NCBI GenBank assembly: GCA_046048875.1
Contig: JBJOFG010000013.1
Coordinates: forward strand, 1 to 64,000
DNA: 64,000 nucleotides
From: CAIZGX01 sp046048875
Lineage (GTDB): Bacteria; Bacteroidota; Bacteroidia; Flavobacteriales_D; Sanyastnellaceae
Direction: 5' to 3'
This document shows positions 33,367 through 41,601 of this stretch, piece by piece. The notes beneath the pieces were generated by a model that saw only the letters and a program-made list of their open reading frames with translations, was not told the DNA's origin and did not search any database. The position numbers were made by a program, and so were the translations under genes. Position 1 is the stretch's first letter. Every line of letters begins with the position of its first letter.

Positions 33367-34125
33367 TTATTTCGCTTTGAACTTCGCAATAGCAGCACGA
33401 GTGAAATCACTCAATACAAGTCGTCCTGAAATGCCTGCGCGCTCGAACAAAAGTTGATCCCAGTGCTCGGTGTTTTTCCAAAAGATTTTCTTCAACTCAG
33501 ACATAGCTTCCGGATTGCTGTTGTTTAGCTTTTCAGCTAAGGTTTGAATGGCAGCATCCATAGCTTCAACGCTGTCGAAAACTTCGGCATACAATCCTTT
33601 TTCACGCGCCCATTGTGCGCTTTGCCATTCGCTGGCGTTGATAGCCAATTGCGACATAGCAGACAATCCAACTTTACGTTCAACGGCTGGTCCTACGACG
33701 AACGGTCCAATTCCAACAACCAATTCACTTAGCTTAACAGAAGCGGCAGATGTCGCGAAACAATAATCTACAGAAGCGGCAATTCCAACGCCACCACCAA
33801 CGGCTTTGTTTTGAACGCGTCCAATAACAAGTTGCGGTATTTTACGAAGTGCATTAATCACCATAGCAAAGCCTGAGAAAAATACATTTCCTTCTTCGGT
33901 ATTTTGAATGGCAACTAATTCGTCGAAGCTTGCTCCGGCGCAGAATGCTTTTTCACCTTCACTCTTCAACACAACCACACGAACATCTTCGCGTGTTCCT
34001 ACTTCCTCAATGGTTGCAGCGAGTTCACGAAGCAAGGCTCCGGGAAGCGAATTACTTTGTGGATGAAAGAAGGTGATGGTTGCAATTCCGTTTGCATTTT
34101 CGACAGATACTTTTCCGTTTTCCAT
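33367..34125 (-). CDS. Enoyl-CoA hydratase/isomerase (crotonase) family protein
   Basis: A 252-residue crotonase-fold enzyme acting on acyl-CoA in the cytosol. Oxyanion-hole segments are CAGASFDEL (about residues 62-70) and QNKAVGGGVGIAAS (about 105-118), and SVKLSELVVGIGPFVVGP holds one catalytic Glu. The other Glu of classical hydratases, in GGGCEL, is Gly here, so the reaction may be an isomerisation or an atypical hydration; I would not assign classical beta-oxidation hydratase. The HMG-CoA-lyase-like gene elsewhere makes a leucine-pathway role such as methylglutaconyl-CoA hydration possible. Its stop lies 8 nt from array B. Confidence 0.88.
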   Translation of the reverse strand: MENGKVSVENANGIATITFFHPQSNSLPGALLRELAATIEEVGTREDVRVVVLKSEGEKAFCAGASFDELVAIQNTEEGNVFFSGFAMVINALRKIPQLVIGRVQNKAVGGGVGIAASVDYCFATSAASVKLSELVVGIGPFVVGPAVERKVGLSAMSQLAINASEWQSAQWAREKGLYAEVFDSVEAMDAAIQTLAEKLNNSNPEAMSELKKIFWKNTEHWDQLLFERAGISGRLVLSDFTRAAIAKFKAK

Positions 34126-34154
34126 GATGAAATTTATTGAAATTCTATTGAATG

Positions 34155-34176
34155 AAAAGGGCTGCCGAAGCAGCCC
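34155..34176 (-). terminator. Terminator of citrate synthase
   Basis: A 7-bp GC-rich stem (34159-34165 with 34170-34176) and a cgaa tetraloop; on the minus strand it is followed by a short T run (cttttc). It lies 7 nt after the citrate synthase stop codon. Confidence 0.8.
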
Positions 34177-34182
34177 GTAATA

Positions 34183-35469
34183 TTATCCTCTTTTTGCAAT
34201 GGGCACATAATCGCGAAGATCATGTCCAGTGTAGATTTGACGTGGACGACCAATTGGTTCTCCTTGCTCAATCATTTCTTTCCATTGTGCAATCCAACCT
34301 GGTAGACGTCCCAATGCGAACATTACCGTGAACATCTCAGTTGGAATACCGATAGCGCGGTAGATGATACCCGAGTAGAAGTCTACGTTTGGATACAACT
34401 TACGCTCTACGAAGTACTCGTCTTTCAACGCCACTTCTTCCAATTGCTTCGCAATGTCAAGAACTGGATCGTGAATACCTAATTTGTTCAACACATCGTC
34501 ACATGCTTTCTTAATGATACGAGCGCGTGGATCGAAGTTTTTGTATACGCGGTGACCGAATCCCATCAAACGGAATGGGTCGTTTTTATCTTTTGCTTTC
34601 GCCACCCACTTCGCAACATCTCCACCGTCGTTCTTAATCTTCTCAAGCATTTCAATAACCGCTTGGTTAGCACCACCGTGAAGAGGTCCCCACAAGGCAG
34701 CAATTCCTGCAGAGATAGAAGAGTAAAGGTTACTTTGTGAAGAACCAACCATACGAACAGTTGAAGTAGAACAGTTTTGTTCGTGATCTGCGTGAAGGAT
34801 AAGAAGCTTGTTCAAAGCATCGTCAATCACTGGGTCAATTTCGTATTCGTAAGTTGGCAAAGCGAACATCATGTGCAAGAAGTTTTGCGTGTATGAGTAA
34901 GCATTGCGTGGGTATACGATTGGATGTCCAATACTTACTTTGAATGCTTGCGCAGCCAAAGTTGGCATCTTCGCCATAAGACGGTGAATGGTTAATTCAA
35001 TGTCTTTGAAGTTATTTGGATTTTGAGATTCAGGGTAGAACGTAGACATGCTCGCGATCATGGAAGACAATACTCCCATTGGATGCGCGTGTGTTGGATA
35101 CGCTTCGTAGAAACGCTTCATGTCTTCGTGCACCAACGTGTGGTGGCTAATGCTATCTGTGAAGTAGCGAAGTTCTTTTTCAGTTGGAAGATCTCCGTAG
35201 ATCAATAAATAAGCAACCTCAAGGAAAGTACCGTACTCTGCAATTTGTTCAATGGGGTAACCGCGGTACCACAATTTCCCTTCTTCACCATCTAAAAAGG
35301 TGATAGCGCTCTTTGTAGCACCGGTATTTTTGTAACCGCTATCTAAAGTTACGTAACCTGTAAGGTCACGAAGCTTCGTAATGTCAATAGCCTTCTCGTT
35401 CGCAGAACCAGTAAATACGGGTACTTCGTATTCTTTTCCGTCTAAAATAATTTTTGCTGTCTCTCCCAT
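34183..35469 (-). CDS. gltA: Citrate synthase
   Basis: A 428-residue citrate synthase that condenses acetyl-CoA and oxaloacetate in the TCA cycle. Catalytic segments are present: LHADHEQNCSTSTVRMVGSS (first His, about residues 262-281), LWGPLHGGANQAV (second His) and MGFGHRVYKNFDPRA (His and Arg). The length is that of the bacterial hexameric type. I chose the ATG at 35469, which starts MGETAKI; the 9-codon extension from a TTG at 35496 overlaps the promoter. That promoter reads TATCTTG (35494-35500) with TTTG at 35520-35523, 19 nt apart. Confidence 0.96.
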   Translation of the reverse strand: MGETAKIILDGKEYEVPVFTGSANEKAIDITKLRDLTGYVTLDSGYKNTGATKSAITFLDGEEGKLWYRGYPIEQIAEYGTFLEVAYLLIYGDLPTEKELRYFTDSISHHTLVHEDMKRFYEAYPTHAHPMGVLSSMIASMSTFYPESQNPNNFKDIELTIHRLMAKMPTLAAQAFKVSIGHPIVYPRNAYSYTQNFLHMMFALPTYEYEIDPVIDDALNKLLILHADHEQNCSTSTVRMVGSSQSNLYSSISAGIAALWGPLHGGANQAVIEMLEKIKNDGGDVAKWVAKAKDKNDPFRLMGFGHRVYKNFDPRARIIKKACDDVLNKLGIHDPVLDIAKQLEEVALKDEYFVERKLYPNVDFYSGIIYRAIGIPTEMFTVMFALGRLPGWIAQWKEMIEQGEPIGRPRQIYTGHDLRDYVPIAKRG

Positions 35470-35493
35470 TGCAGTTGCAGTTTTAAGTGTGCG

Positions 35494-35523
35494 CAAGATA
35501 ATCTAGGAATTTTCAAACACAAA
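35494..35523 (-). promoter_or_regulatory. Candidate promoter of citrate synthase
   Basis: On the minus strand TTTG (35520-35523) is followed after 19 nt by TATCTTG (35494-35500), one T short of the -7 consensus. The same TATCTTG variant precedes the serine protease at 12487. The -33 element lies at the edge of array C. Confidence 0.45.
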
Positions 35524-35888
35524 GGAAATCTGAAGGATTTATTGGAACTACGTAATTGGAAAACCGAAGGTTTTATTCCTACTGCGTAATTGCTACTTCG
35601 TAATTGGAAAATCGGAGATTTTATTCCTACAACGTAATTCCTACTTCGTAATTGGAAAACCGGAGATTTTATTCCTACAACGTAATTCCTACTTCGTAAT
35701 TGGAAAACCGGAGGTTTTATTCCTACTGCGTAATGGGAAATCCTTCGGATTTATTCCTACGGAGTAATTGGAACCAGGAACTGCGTAATGGGAAAATCAG
35801 AGATTTTATTCCTATTTCATAATTCCTACTGCGTAATTGGAACTACGTTATGCGTACGTTGTAATTGGAAAACCGTTGGTTTTATTGG
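35521..35888. repeat. Mini-hairpin array C
   Basis: About 368 bp with no gene, made almost wholly of alternating linkers and hairpins. Linkers are ATTGG or ATTCC. Long hairpins are AAAACCgaaGGTTTT, AAAATCggaGATTTT, AAATCCttcGGATTT, AAAATCagaGATTTT and AAAACCgttGGTTTT. Short ones are TACtgcGTA, TACttcGTA, TACaacGTA, TACggaGTA and TATttcATA. The arms covary. One unit near 35660 (AAAACC paired to GATTTT) is mismatched. The remaining 35889-35982 before the next gene shows nothing clear. Confidence 0.93.
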
Positions 35889-35982
35889 GGGTGTAGGGTA
35901 GGGTATTCGCAAAATGACGAATAAATAGCACATAGGACTTTCTTGAGAAGGGGGTGAATTTTGAGTTCTAAATTATTACAAA

Positions 35983-36315
35983 ATGAAAATTCAAGATTTA
36001 TCGAAAGAGCTGTCTTATGACGTTTTTGATCTCTGTAACGAATTGAAAAATGTACGCAGAGAATTTGAAGTGAGTAACCAATTGAAAAGATGCAGTACCA
36101 GTGTGGCTGCAAACATTCAAGAATCTCAAAGTGCCGAATCGAAGAAGGACTTCATTCATAAACTTCGCATCGCAAGGAAAGAATGCAAGGAAACCATTTA
36201 TTGGCTCGAATTGGTTCGCGATAAAATTGAGGTCTCACTTTCCATTCAACCCTTCATTTCGAAATACCAACAACTCAGTTATCTCATTTGGCGAATTACG
36301 GTTAATTCGAAATAA
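35983..36315 (+). CDS. Four-helix bundle protein, S23/23S rRNA intervening-sequence family
   Basis: A 110-residue all-helical protein. SYDVFDLCNELKNVRREFEV, then SNQLKRCSTSVAANIQESQ (about 37-55) and RIARKECKETIYWLELVRDK are characteristic of the TIGR02436 four-helix family, first seen inside intervening sequences of 23S rRNA genes and related to the Avd accessory proteins of diversity-generating retroelements. These basic bundles are thought to bind nucleic acid as pentamers. Here it is a free-standing gene, not in rRNA, with no reverse transcriptase nearby, and it is bracketed by arrays C and D in opposite orientation. Confidence 0.92.
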   Translation: MKIQDLSKELSYDVFDLCNELKNVRREFEVSNQLKRCSTSVAANIQESQSAESKKDFIHKLRIARKECKETIYWLELVRDKIEVSLSIQPFISKYQQLSYLIWRITVNSK

Positions 36316-36475
36316 CGTAGTTCCAATTATGAAATAGGAATAAAACCTAAGGTTTTCCAATTATGATCCCGATAGCTATCGGGAGGAATAAAATCTCTGA
36401 TTTTCCAATTACTTCGTAGGAATAAAATCTTCGATTTTCCTAATACGTAGTTCCAATAAAACCTTCGGTTTTCAA
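36312..36475. repeat. Mini-hairpin array D
   Basis: It has the same vocabulary as array C but in the opposite orientation: linkers CCAAT and GGAAT, hairpins AACgtaGTT, TATgaaATA, AAAACCtaaGGTTTT, AAAATCtctGATTTT, TACttcGTA, AAAATCttcGATTTT and AAAACCttcGGTTTT. It contains the 18-bp palindrome tcccgatagctatcggga (36367-36384) also present in array A. It fills the gap between the convergent S23-type and thioredoxin genes. Confidence 0.92.
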
Positions 36476-37018
36476 TTATTTTTTCGGAAGAAACTCAGAC
36501 ACCTTCGCAATCCAAGCATCTGGACCGCCAGCCATGTAGCCGTTTTGACCTAGAGAGGCGAGGTTAATGCGTCCGTCGTCGGTAGGGGTAGGCATTACGA
36601 AATGACAAGTTGGGTAGCCTTGAACCGCAAACATTTGTTGCAATTGACGGTTCTGATCTTTAATGGTTTGTGGTTGTTCCTTTTTTCTTGGGAAATCCAA
36701 TTCAACTAAAATCACATTGTCCTTCGCCCATTTCGTGAAGGTTTCTGTTCTGAAAACTTCGTTCTGCAATCGAATGCACCATCCACACCAATCGCTTCCT
36801 GTGAAGAAAAGCATAATAGGCTTTTTCGTTTCGTATGAAAGTCCAATGGCCTTATTCAAGTCTGTCTCCCATGCTTCAGTTGCTTGCTGAGTGATTTGCC
36901 CATTTGCAGGTTTTGCAACAGTTGATGGCACGTTTTGAGCGCATGCATTCAAAGTGAATGATACAATGAATGCAGAAAGGATTACTCTAAATGACATGGC
37001 CTTGTTTGAAGTGTTCAT
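36476..37018 (-). CDS. Thioredoxin-fold lipoprotein
   Basis: A 180-residue exported protein with a lipobox-like LNAC (Cys near residue 26), so probably a membrane-anchored periplasmic protein. The thioredoxin domain has the redox pair in GSDWCGWCIRLQNEVF (CGWC, about residues 77-80) and the cis-Pro region VQGYPTCHFVMP (near 131). It resembles DsbD-gamma/thioredoxin_7-type proteins that reduce or isomerise disulfides. A second in-frame Met at codon 8 is an alternative start. It follows the POT transporter genes on the same strand, 25 nt downstream. Confidence 0.93.
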   Translation of the reverse strand: MNTSNKAMSFRVILSAFIVSFTLNACAQNVPSTVAKPANGQITQQATEAWETDLNKAIGLSYETKKPIMLFFTGSDWCGWCIRLQNEVFRTETFTKWAKDNVILVELDFPRKKEQPQTIKDQNRQLQQMFAVQGYPTCHFVMPTPTDDGRINLASLGQNGYMAGGPDAWIAKVSEFLPKK

Positions 37019-37043
37019 GAAGCGAATATAAGAAATAGCGATT

Positions 37044-38513
37044 TTACTTTACGCCACCCATTAATTTTTTAATCAATGGAGAAAGAGCTATAACAACGAT
37101 TCCCGCTATTAATGCGTAGATCGCCAATTGATAGTATCCGTTGGTATAAGAGATGAGCTTTTCAGTATTGCTAGCATTCTCATCGGGATTCGCCATGCCG
37201 GCGCCTAAAATTCCTGCGGCATATTGACCGTAAGCCGATGCTAAGAACCACATTCCCATCATCACGCCCCATAAATGTTTCGGAGCAAGCTTCGTCATGA
37301 TTGAGAGTCCAATAGGGGATAGGCAAAGTTCACCAAGTGTAATTACCAGATACGCCACAGTGAATATGTCAAGCGATGTAACGCCGTTTTCATCGGCGAA
37401 GAAGCGGGTTGCATAGAAAATGTAAAAGGCCAGTGCCAAGAACAAAAATCCAAATCCAAACTTAATCATGGTATTCGGTTCCGCTTTTCTTTTAGCGAGC
37501 CAAATCCACAAAAGCCCAACCAACGCAGAAAATGCAATAACAAAAACTGAGTTTGCAGTGTTATTCAAAACATTGGGATCAATAGGTATGTGCAAGACAG
37601 TCCCATGCAAATTGTTAAGCGCGAACAAACTCAATGACCCTCCGCTTTGCTCGAAAAACGCCCAGAAAACAATGGAGAAAAAAATGAAAAACAGAGCGGC
37701 GAGTAATCTATAAACCTCAACCTTGGTGAGTTTGGTCATTTCATAAATAAGGTAGAGGATAGTTGCGGGGCCAATGATATACATGAACAAATCGGTATAC
37801 GCCGTATTTTTTATCATGATTAGAATTAGCGGAATGCAGATTAATGATCCCGCGAAAACGAACAATTCACGTGTTTTTCTTTTCTTGTTGGAAAGGTTTT
37901 GTAACGGAGAATCTCCAATAGGACCAAGATGCTTTTTGGTGAAATAAAAGGTTATCAATCCAATGATCATCACAAATCCTGCTAAGGAAAATGCCAAGTT
38001 CCAAGAATAGCTTTTTCCAACCCAAACGCATAGGAATCCGCCCAAAAGCGCTCCTACGTTAATACCGGTATAAAACAAACCGAATCCTGCATCGCGACGA
38101 TCGTCATTGTCTTTGTAAAGCGCACCAACCATAGTAGAAATGTTTGGTTTGAAGAATCCAGTTCCAATTACAGTTACGCTAATCCCAATGAAGAAGAAGT
38201 CATGAGGAGAAACCGCTAGAATAAAACTTCCTATGATCATAAGCGCTCCTCCCCAGAAGAGCGATTTTTTAAATCCCAATATCTTGTCGGCAAACAAACC
38301 TCCCACAAAGGTGAAGGCATATACGAACGCTTGAATTGCACCGTACTTTAGGTTAGCTTCTTGGTCGTTGAAGAACAGTTCCTTTACCATGAATACGGTG
38401 AGCATACCGCGCATTCCGTAGAATGAAAAACGTTCCCACATTTCCGTTAAAAACAGGTGCCAGACTTGTTTCGGATATTTCCCTTCGAAGTTTTGAATTT
38501 GCTCTAATTGCAT
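37044..38513 (-). CDS. POT/PTR-family proton-coupled peptide transporter
   Basis: A 489-residue inner-membrane transporter of the MFS superfamily that imports di- and tripeptides with protons. The POT signature ExxER is seen in LTEMWERFSFYGMRG (helix 1, about residues 25-39), with FFKPNISTMVGALY and an FYTGINVGALLG segment as the PTR2 signatures. About 12-14 membrane spans are visible. I chose the ATG at 38513, because the longer frame would begin inside the neighbouring transporter gene. A TATCTTTC near-consensus box lies at 38534-38541. It is a paralogue of the next gene upstream. Confidence 0.94.
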   Translation of the reverse strand: MQLEQIQNFEGKYPKQVWHLFLTEMWERFSFYGMRGMLTVFMVKELFFNDQEANLKYGAIQAFVYAFTFVGGLFADKILGFKKSLFWGGALMIIGSFILAVSPHDFFFIGISVTVIGTGFFKPNISTMVGALYKDNDDRRDAGFGLFYTGINVGALLGGFLCVWVGKSYSWNLAFSLAGFVMIIGLITFYFTKKHLGPIGDSPLQNLSNKKRKTRELFVFAGSLICIPLILIMIKNTAYTDLFMYIIGPATILYLIYEMTKLTKVEVYRLLAALFFIFFSIVFWAFFEQSGGSLSLFALNNLHGTVLHIPIDPNVLNNTANSVFVIAFSALVGLLWIWLAKRKAEPNTMIKFGFGFLFLALAFYIFYATRFFADENGVTSLDIFTVAYLVITLGELCLSPIGLSIMTKLAPKHLWGVMMGMWFLASAYGQYAAGILGAGMANPDENASNTEKLISYTNGYYQLAIYALIAGIVVIALSPLIKKLMGGVK

Positions 38514-38545
38514 GGATGTAAATTTTGTGATTGGAAAGATAAAAA

Positions 38546-38570
38546 AAAACCTCCGACAAGCGGAGGTTTT
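38546..38570 (-). terminator. Terminator between the two POT transporter genes
   Basis: A stem of at least 7 bp (38549-38555 with 38561-38567), extendable by A-T pairs, and a 5-nt loop. On the minus strand it is followed by a run of nine T, so it ends the transcript of the upstream transporter gene. Confidence 0.88.
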
Positions 38571-38590
38571 ATAAGTGATAAGGCAAGTTT

Positions 38591-40306
38591 TTACTGAACG
38601 TTGTTTTCTTTCATTACAGAATTCAACCACTTCAACATAACAATAAGTACAAATGCTGCAAGAAGAACAAGACCAAAGTTCATGTAGAAGAAATCTTGTT
38701 TATGCTCGGTAGACTCCCACATGCTTGACAGCATACCTGACAATTTATTTCCAACAGAAATTGCTAGGAAGAATCCGCCCATCATAAGCGCTGTAATTCT
38801 AGGAGGAGAAAGTTTAGACACCAATGATAATCCCATTGGAGATAAACACAATTCACCAATTGTAATAACACCATAAGATGCAATTAACCAAAGTGATCCG
38901 GCTTTCATGGTTAAGTCGTTTGTAGCGAATACCGCTCCAACCATTACCAATGCAGAAAGCGCAGTGATGATAAGTCCGATAGCAATCTTCGTTGGAGTGC
39001 TAGGCTCTTTCTTTTTGCTTCTCATGAATCCGAAAATTCCAACAACTATTGGAGTAAGCAATACTACCCAAAACGGATTAATCGATTGGTAAAGTTCTGT
39101 GCTATAAAGTTTCATGTCTGAACCAATAGGAGGAACTTCATTCTTCGGCAATGATTCGAAGTACTTGCGAGATTTTTCCAATTGTGTAATCTCATCAGAT
39201 TTCGCAACTTTCGCTTTGTGCTCTTCAGCAGAAACATCAGGCATTGCTCCCTCAATTCCGCGCAATACTTTGATGGTAGAATCAAATTTCGCTTGTGGAA
39301 GAGAAACGATGTCGTTGTTAACTACAACTTGAGCCATATTCATTTCTTGCGCAACATTCGCAACGCCTTCTGACATCTTACGGTCTGTGTGGTCTTCTGC
39401 CCAAATGGTTAGTGCGTCTCCGTTTTGATGGAAAATAGCGAAGAATAAAATCACACAAGTAAACACAGCAAGAAGCGCTTTGATTGCACGACTCTCTTTT
39501 GCTTCTGATTTAAATGCTAGATAAATGAAGAATGCGATAACCGGAAGACATCCAATGATGAATGCATCGTTTGTATCTGAACCCAAGAAATTACCAGGAA
39601 TCATATATCCGATAATTCCAAAGATGAACATAGGCACAACTGTAAGCGAAAGGATTTTACCTGTAGACATGTCGCCTTCTTGAACAGGCTTAACTACGTC
39701 AACATGTTTAATGTGCTTGGTTCCAAGAAGAAATACAACAACACCGATTAACATACCTACACCGGCTGCTGCGAATGCATGACCCCAACCGTAGTTTATG
39801 CGCATATACGCTGCAACGAAATTGCAAATGAATGCACCAATGTTAATTCCCATGTAGAAGATGTTGTAACCAGCATCTTTTTTGTCTTTCAGCTCATCTG
39901 TGCTGTATAGATTTCCAACAAGGGTTGAAATGTTTGGTTTGAAAAATCCGTTTCCGAGGATAATCAGGAACAAAGCAATATAAAAGCTCAATTCCGAATG
40001 AATGGAAAGGCAGAAATATCCGGCAGACATCATAAGTCCACCCATAATAATTGATCTGCGATATCCCAATAGACGATCGGCCAAAAGACCTCCGATAAAA
40101 GGAGTTAAGTATACAAGTCCAAGGTAAGTACCGTAGATATCTGATTTTTTAGCTGAAGAAAATCCCATACCGCCGCTGTTCCAATTCTCAATCATGTAAA
40201 GAGAGAAAATACCAAGCATGAGGTAATATCCAAATCGTTCCCACATTTCTGTTCCGAAGAGGTACCAAAGTCCTTTTGGATGTTTGTTTTGTTTAGACTG
40301 TTCCAT
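38591..40306 (-). CDS. POT/PTR-family proton-coupled peptide transporter
   Basis: A 571-residue paralogue of the neighbouring transporter. The ExxER motif is in FGTEMWERFGYYLMLG (about residues 18-33), with GNGFFKPNISTLVGNLY and FYMGINIGAFICNF. It is longer because of an insertion of about 85 residues near 305-390, with charged, helix-forming sequence (around KVAKSDEITQLEKSRKYFE) between the two halves, typical of some Bacteroidota members. A TATTTTTG -7 box is at 40336-40343. Two adjacent peptide transporters suggest use of peptides released by secreted proteases. Confidence 0.94.
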   Translation of the reverse strand: MEQSKQNKHPKGLWYLFGTEMWERFGYYLMLGIFSLYMIENWNSGGMGFSSAKKSDIYGTYLGLVYLTPFIGGLLADRLLGYRRSIIMGGLMMSAGYFCLSIHSELSFYIALFLIILGNGFFKPNISTLVGNLYSTDELKDKKDAGYNIFYMGINIGAFICNFVAAYMRINYGWGHAFAAAGVGMLIGVVVFLLGTKHIKHVDVVKPVQEGDMSTGKILSLTVVPMFIFGIIGYMIPGNFLGSDTNDAFIIGCLPVIAFFIYLAFKSEAKESRAIKALLAVFTCVILFFAIFHQNGDALTIWAEDHTDRKMSEGVANVAQEMNMAQVVVNNDIVSLPQAKFDSTIKVLRGIEGAMPDVSAEEHKAKVAKSDEITQLEKSRKYFESLPKNEVPPIGSDMKLYSTELYQSINPFWVVLLTPIVVGIFGFMRSKKKEPSTPTKIAIGLIITALSALVMVGAVFATNDLTMKAGSLWLIASYGVITIGELCLSPMGLSLVSKLSPPRITALMMGGFFLAISVGNKLSGMLSSMWESTEHKQDFFYMNFGLVLLAAFVLIVMLKWLNSVMKENNVQ

Positions 40307-40335
40307 TTTAGTTGTATTCTGTATAGGTTAGGTTT

Positions 40336-40343
40336 CAAAAATA
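40336..40343 (-). promoter_or_regulatory. -7 promoter element for the upstream POT transporter
   Basis: TATTTTTG on the minus strand, an exact TAnnTTTG match, 29 nt before the ATG. The nearest upstream TTG is too close (12 nt) to be a convincing -33 element. Confidence 0.4.
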
Positions 40344-40348
40344 AGAGA

Positions 40349-40376
40349 AAGGAGCCAAGTTCGCACTTGACTCCTT
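40349..40376 (-). terminator. Hairpin ending the adhesin/SprF transcript
   Basis: Stem aaggag-c-caagt (40349-40360) pairs with acttg-a-ctcctt (40365-40376) with one mismatch and a tcgc loop. It is 32 nt past the stop of the PD40 gene and just before the transporter promoter. The T run on the minus strand is weak (ttctctt). Confidence 0.65.
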
Positions 40377-40407
40377 AGAAAATTGAATAAGTTGTGAAAA
40401 GTTTGTG

Positions 40408-41598
40408 TTAGCGTGAACCTGGAACGAGCAAGATTTCACTCTCCCAAAACGATTTCCACTGAATAGGCATGAACACGCTGAATTCAAAAATGTCGTCACT
40501 GCCGTTTCTGTTGCTACAAACCATGTAATGGGTGACGTCGTTTAAGACATTCACTAAATAGAAGTCGTCGCGAACAGAATTTATCGGCGCAGGCAGCAAT
40601 TGAGGTGCTGACCAATTGCCCAGTGAGTCGGCATAGCTGATGTACAAATCCAATCCACCATAACCCCACGGTCTATCAGATGAAAAAACCATTGTGCTTT
40701 CATTCAAAAAAGTGGGGAAGACTTCGTTAGAGGAAGTATTTAAGTTGGAAGAAAACGACTTCGGAGTTTGCCAATCAGCAAATGCATCACTGAAATTTTT
40801 CGTTGAAAAGTACAAATCGTAATTGTCGTTTTTCTTACCATTCAATTCAATGAAATTCGTTGAAAAAACGAGTGTGTTTTCGTTCTGAAAATAGGGATGC
40901 ATGTAATTGAAACTGTCTGAGCAAAAGTTAACAATTTCAATGTTTCGTATTTTGAAATCGAGCGAAGGGATTTCATACAAAGCAAGGCGCTCGTTGATTT
41001 TTCGAGTTGCAGGAATGCTGCGGTTAAAAACCACTGCGTGCTTCCCAATGGCAACCGGGCCGTCGTTTGCCGCTGTGTTTAATTTTGAAATGAGCGTGTT
41101 TTTTTTGTTGAAGGAAATCAAATTGGTATAGGTCTTTCCTGTGACCGGAGAGGTAGTTGCATTGCTGAATTGATTGCTTTCTGTGGCGACATAATGCAGT
41201 GTTCCGTTGCAATAAAACGGACAAGATTCATCGGCAAATTCATTTGCAAACAAAGGGGTGATGCTTAATTCCAATTGTGTTAATGATGTGTCAGTGATGA
41301 TCATTTTGCTTTGATGCAAGGCGATATTCAAATTCGCTTTGTCTTTATCTGTTAGAAATTCAGCGGGCACATGCTCGTAGGCCTGCGCAGAACGTTGCAT
41401 GTGTGCCAATTGAAATTCTGCATTTGCAAGAAGCAGGTATACTTTGGCATCGGGTTCTTTTATAGATCGAAGAACATTGACACTTTCAGCATACTTCCTT
41501 TCCTTATAAAGTTGATCGGCGTATGTCAATTGAGAAGTCGTGCTGCACGCTTGAAGCAACAACCCAAATCCCAAAACGGTGTAAATAAGTTTCTTCAT
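40408..41598 (-). CDS. TPR/PD40 beta-propeller lipoprotein
   Basis: A 396-residue lipoprotein (lipobox LLQAC, Cys near 18) with an N-terminal helical region like tetratricopeptide repeats (about 25-100), followed by a PD40/WD40-like propeller with motifs such as YFSTKN, MVFSSDRPWGYGGLDLYIS (near 310) and CSNRNGSDDIFEF. This layout matches the front half of T9SS-associated proteins of the PorE type, which also have a C-terminal OmpA domain; that domain is missing here. It follows the SprF-like gene by 3 nt, so the surface protein, SprF-like partner and this lipoprotein form one operon. Confidence 0.85.
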   Translation of the reverse strand: MKKLIYTVLGFGLLLQACSTTSQLTYADQLYKERKYAESVNVLRSIKEPDAKVYLLLANAEFQLAHMQRSAQAYEHVPAEFLTDKDKANLNIALHQSKMIITDTSLTQLELSITPLFANEFADESCPFYCNGTLHYVATESNQFSNATTSPVTGKTYTNLISFNKKNTLISKLNTAANDGPVAIGKHAVVFNRSIPATRKINERLALYEIPSLDFKIRNIEIVNFCSDSFNYMHPYFQNENTLVFSTNFIELNGKKNDNYDLYFSTKNFSDAFADWQTPKSFSSNLNTSSNEVFPTFLNESTMVFSSDRPWGYGGLDLYISYADSLGNWSAPQLLPAPINSVRDDFYLVNVLNDVTHYMVCSNRNGSDDIFEFSVFMPIQWKSFWESEILLVPGSR

Positions 41599-41601
41599 GA
41601 A

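Noticed and set aside
33216..33410. Minus-strand 64-codon ORF across array B
   Set aside because: It is the translation of the 49-bp repeats, has no initiation region of its own and reflects repeat periodicity only.
35983..36315. Diversity-generating retroelement (Avd-like gene with repeats beside it)
   Set aside because: No reverse transcriptase, no template/variable repeat pair and no target gene with a variable C-terminal lectin fold were found near the gene.
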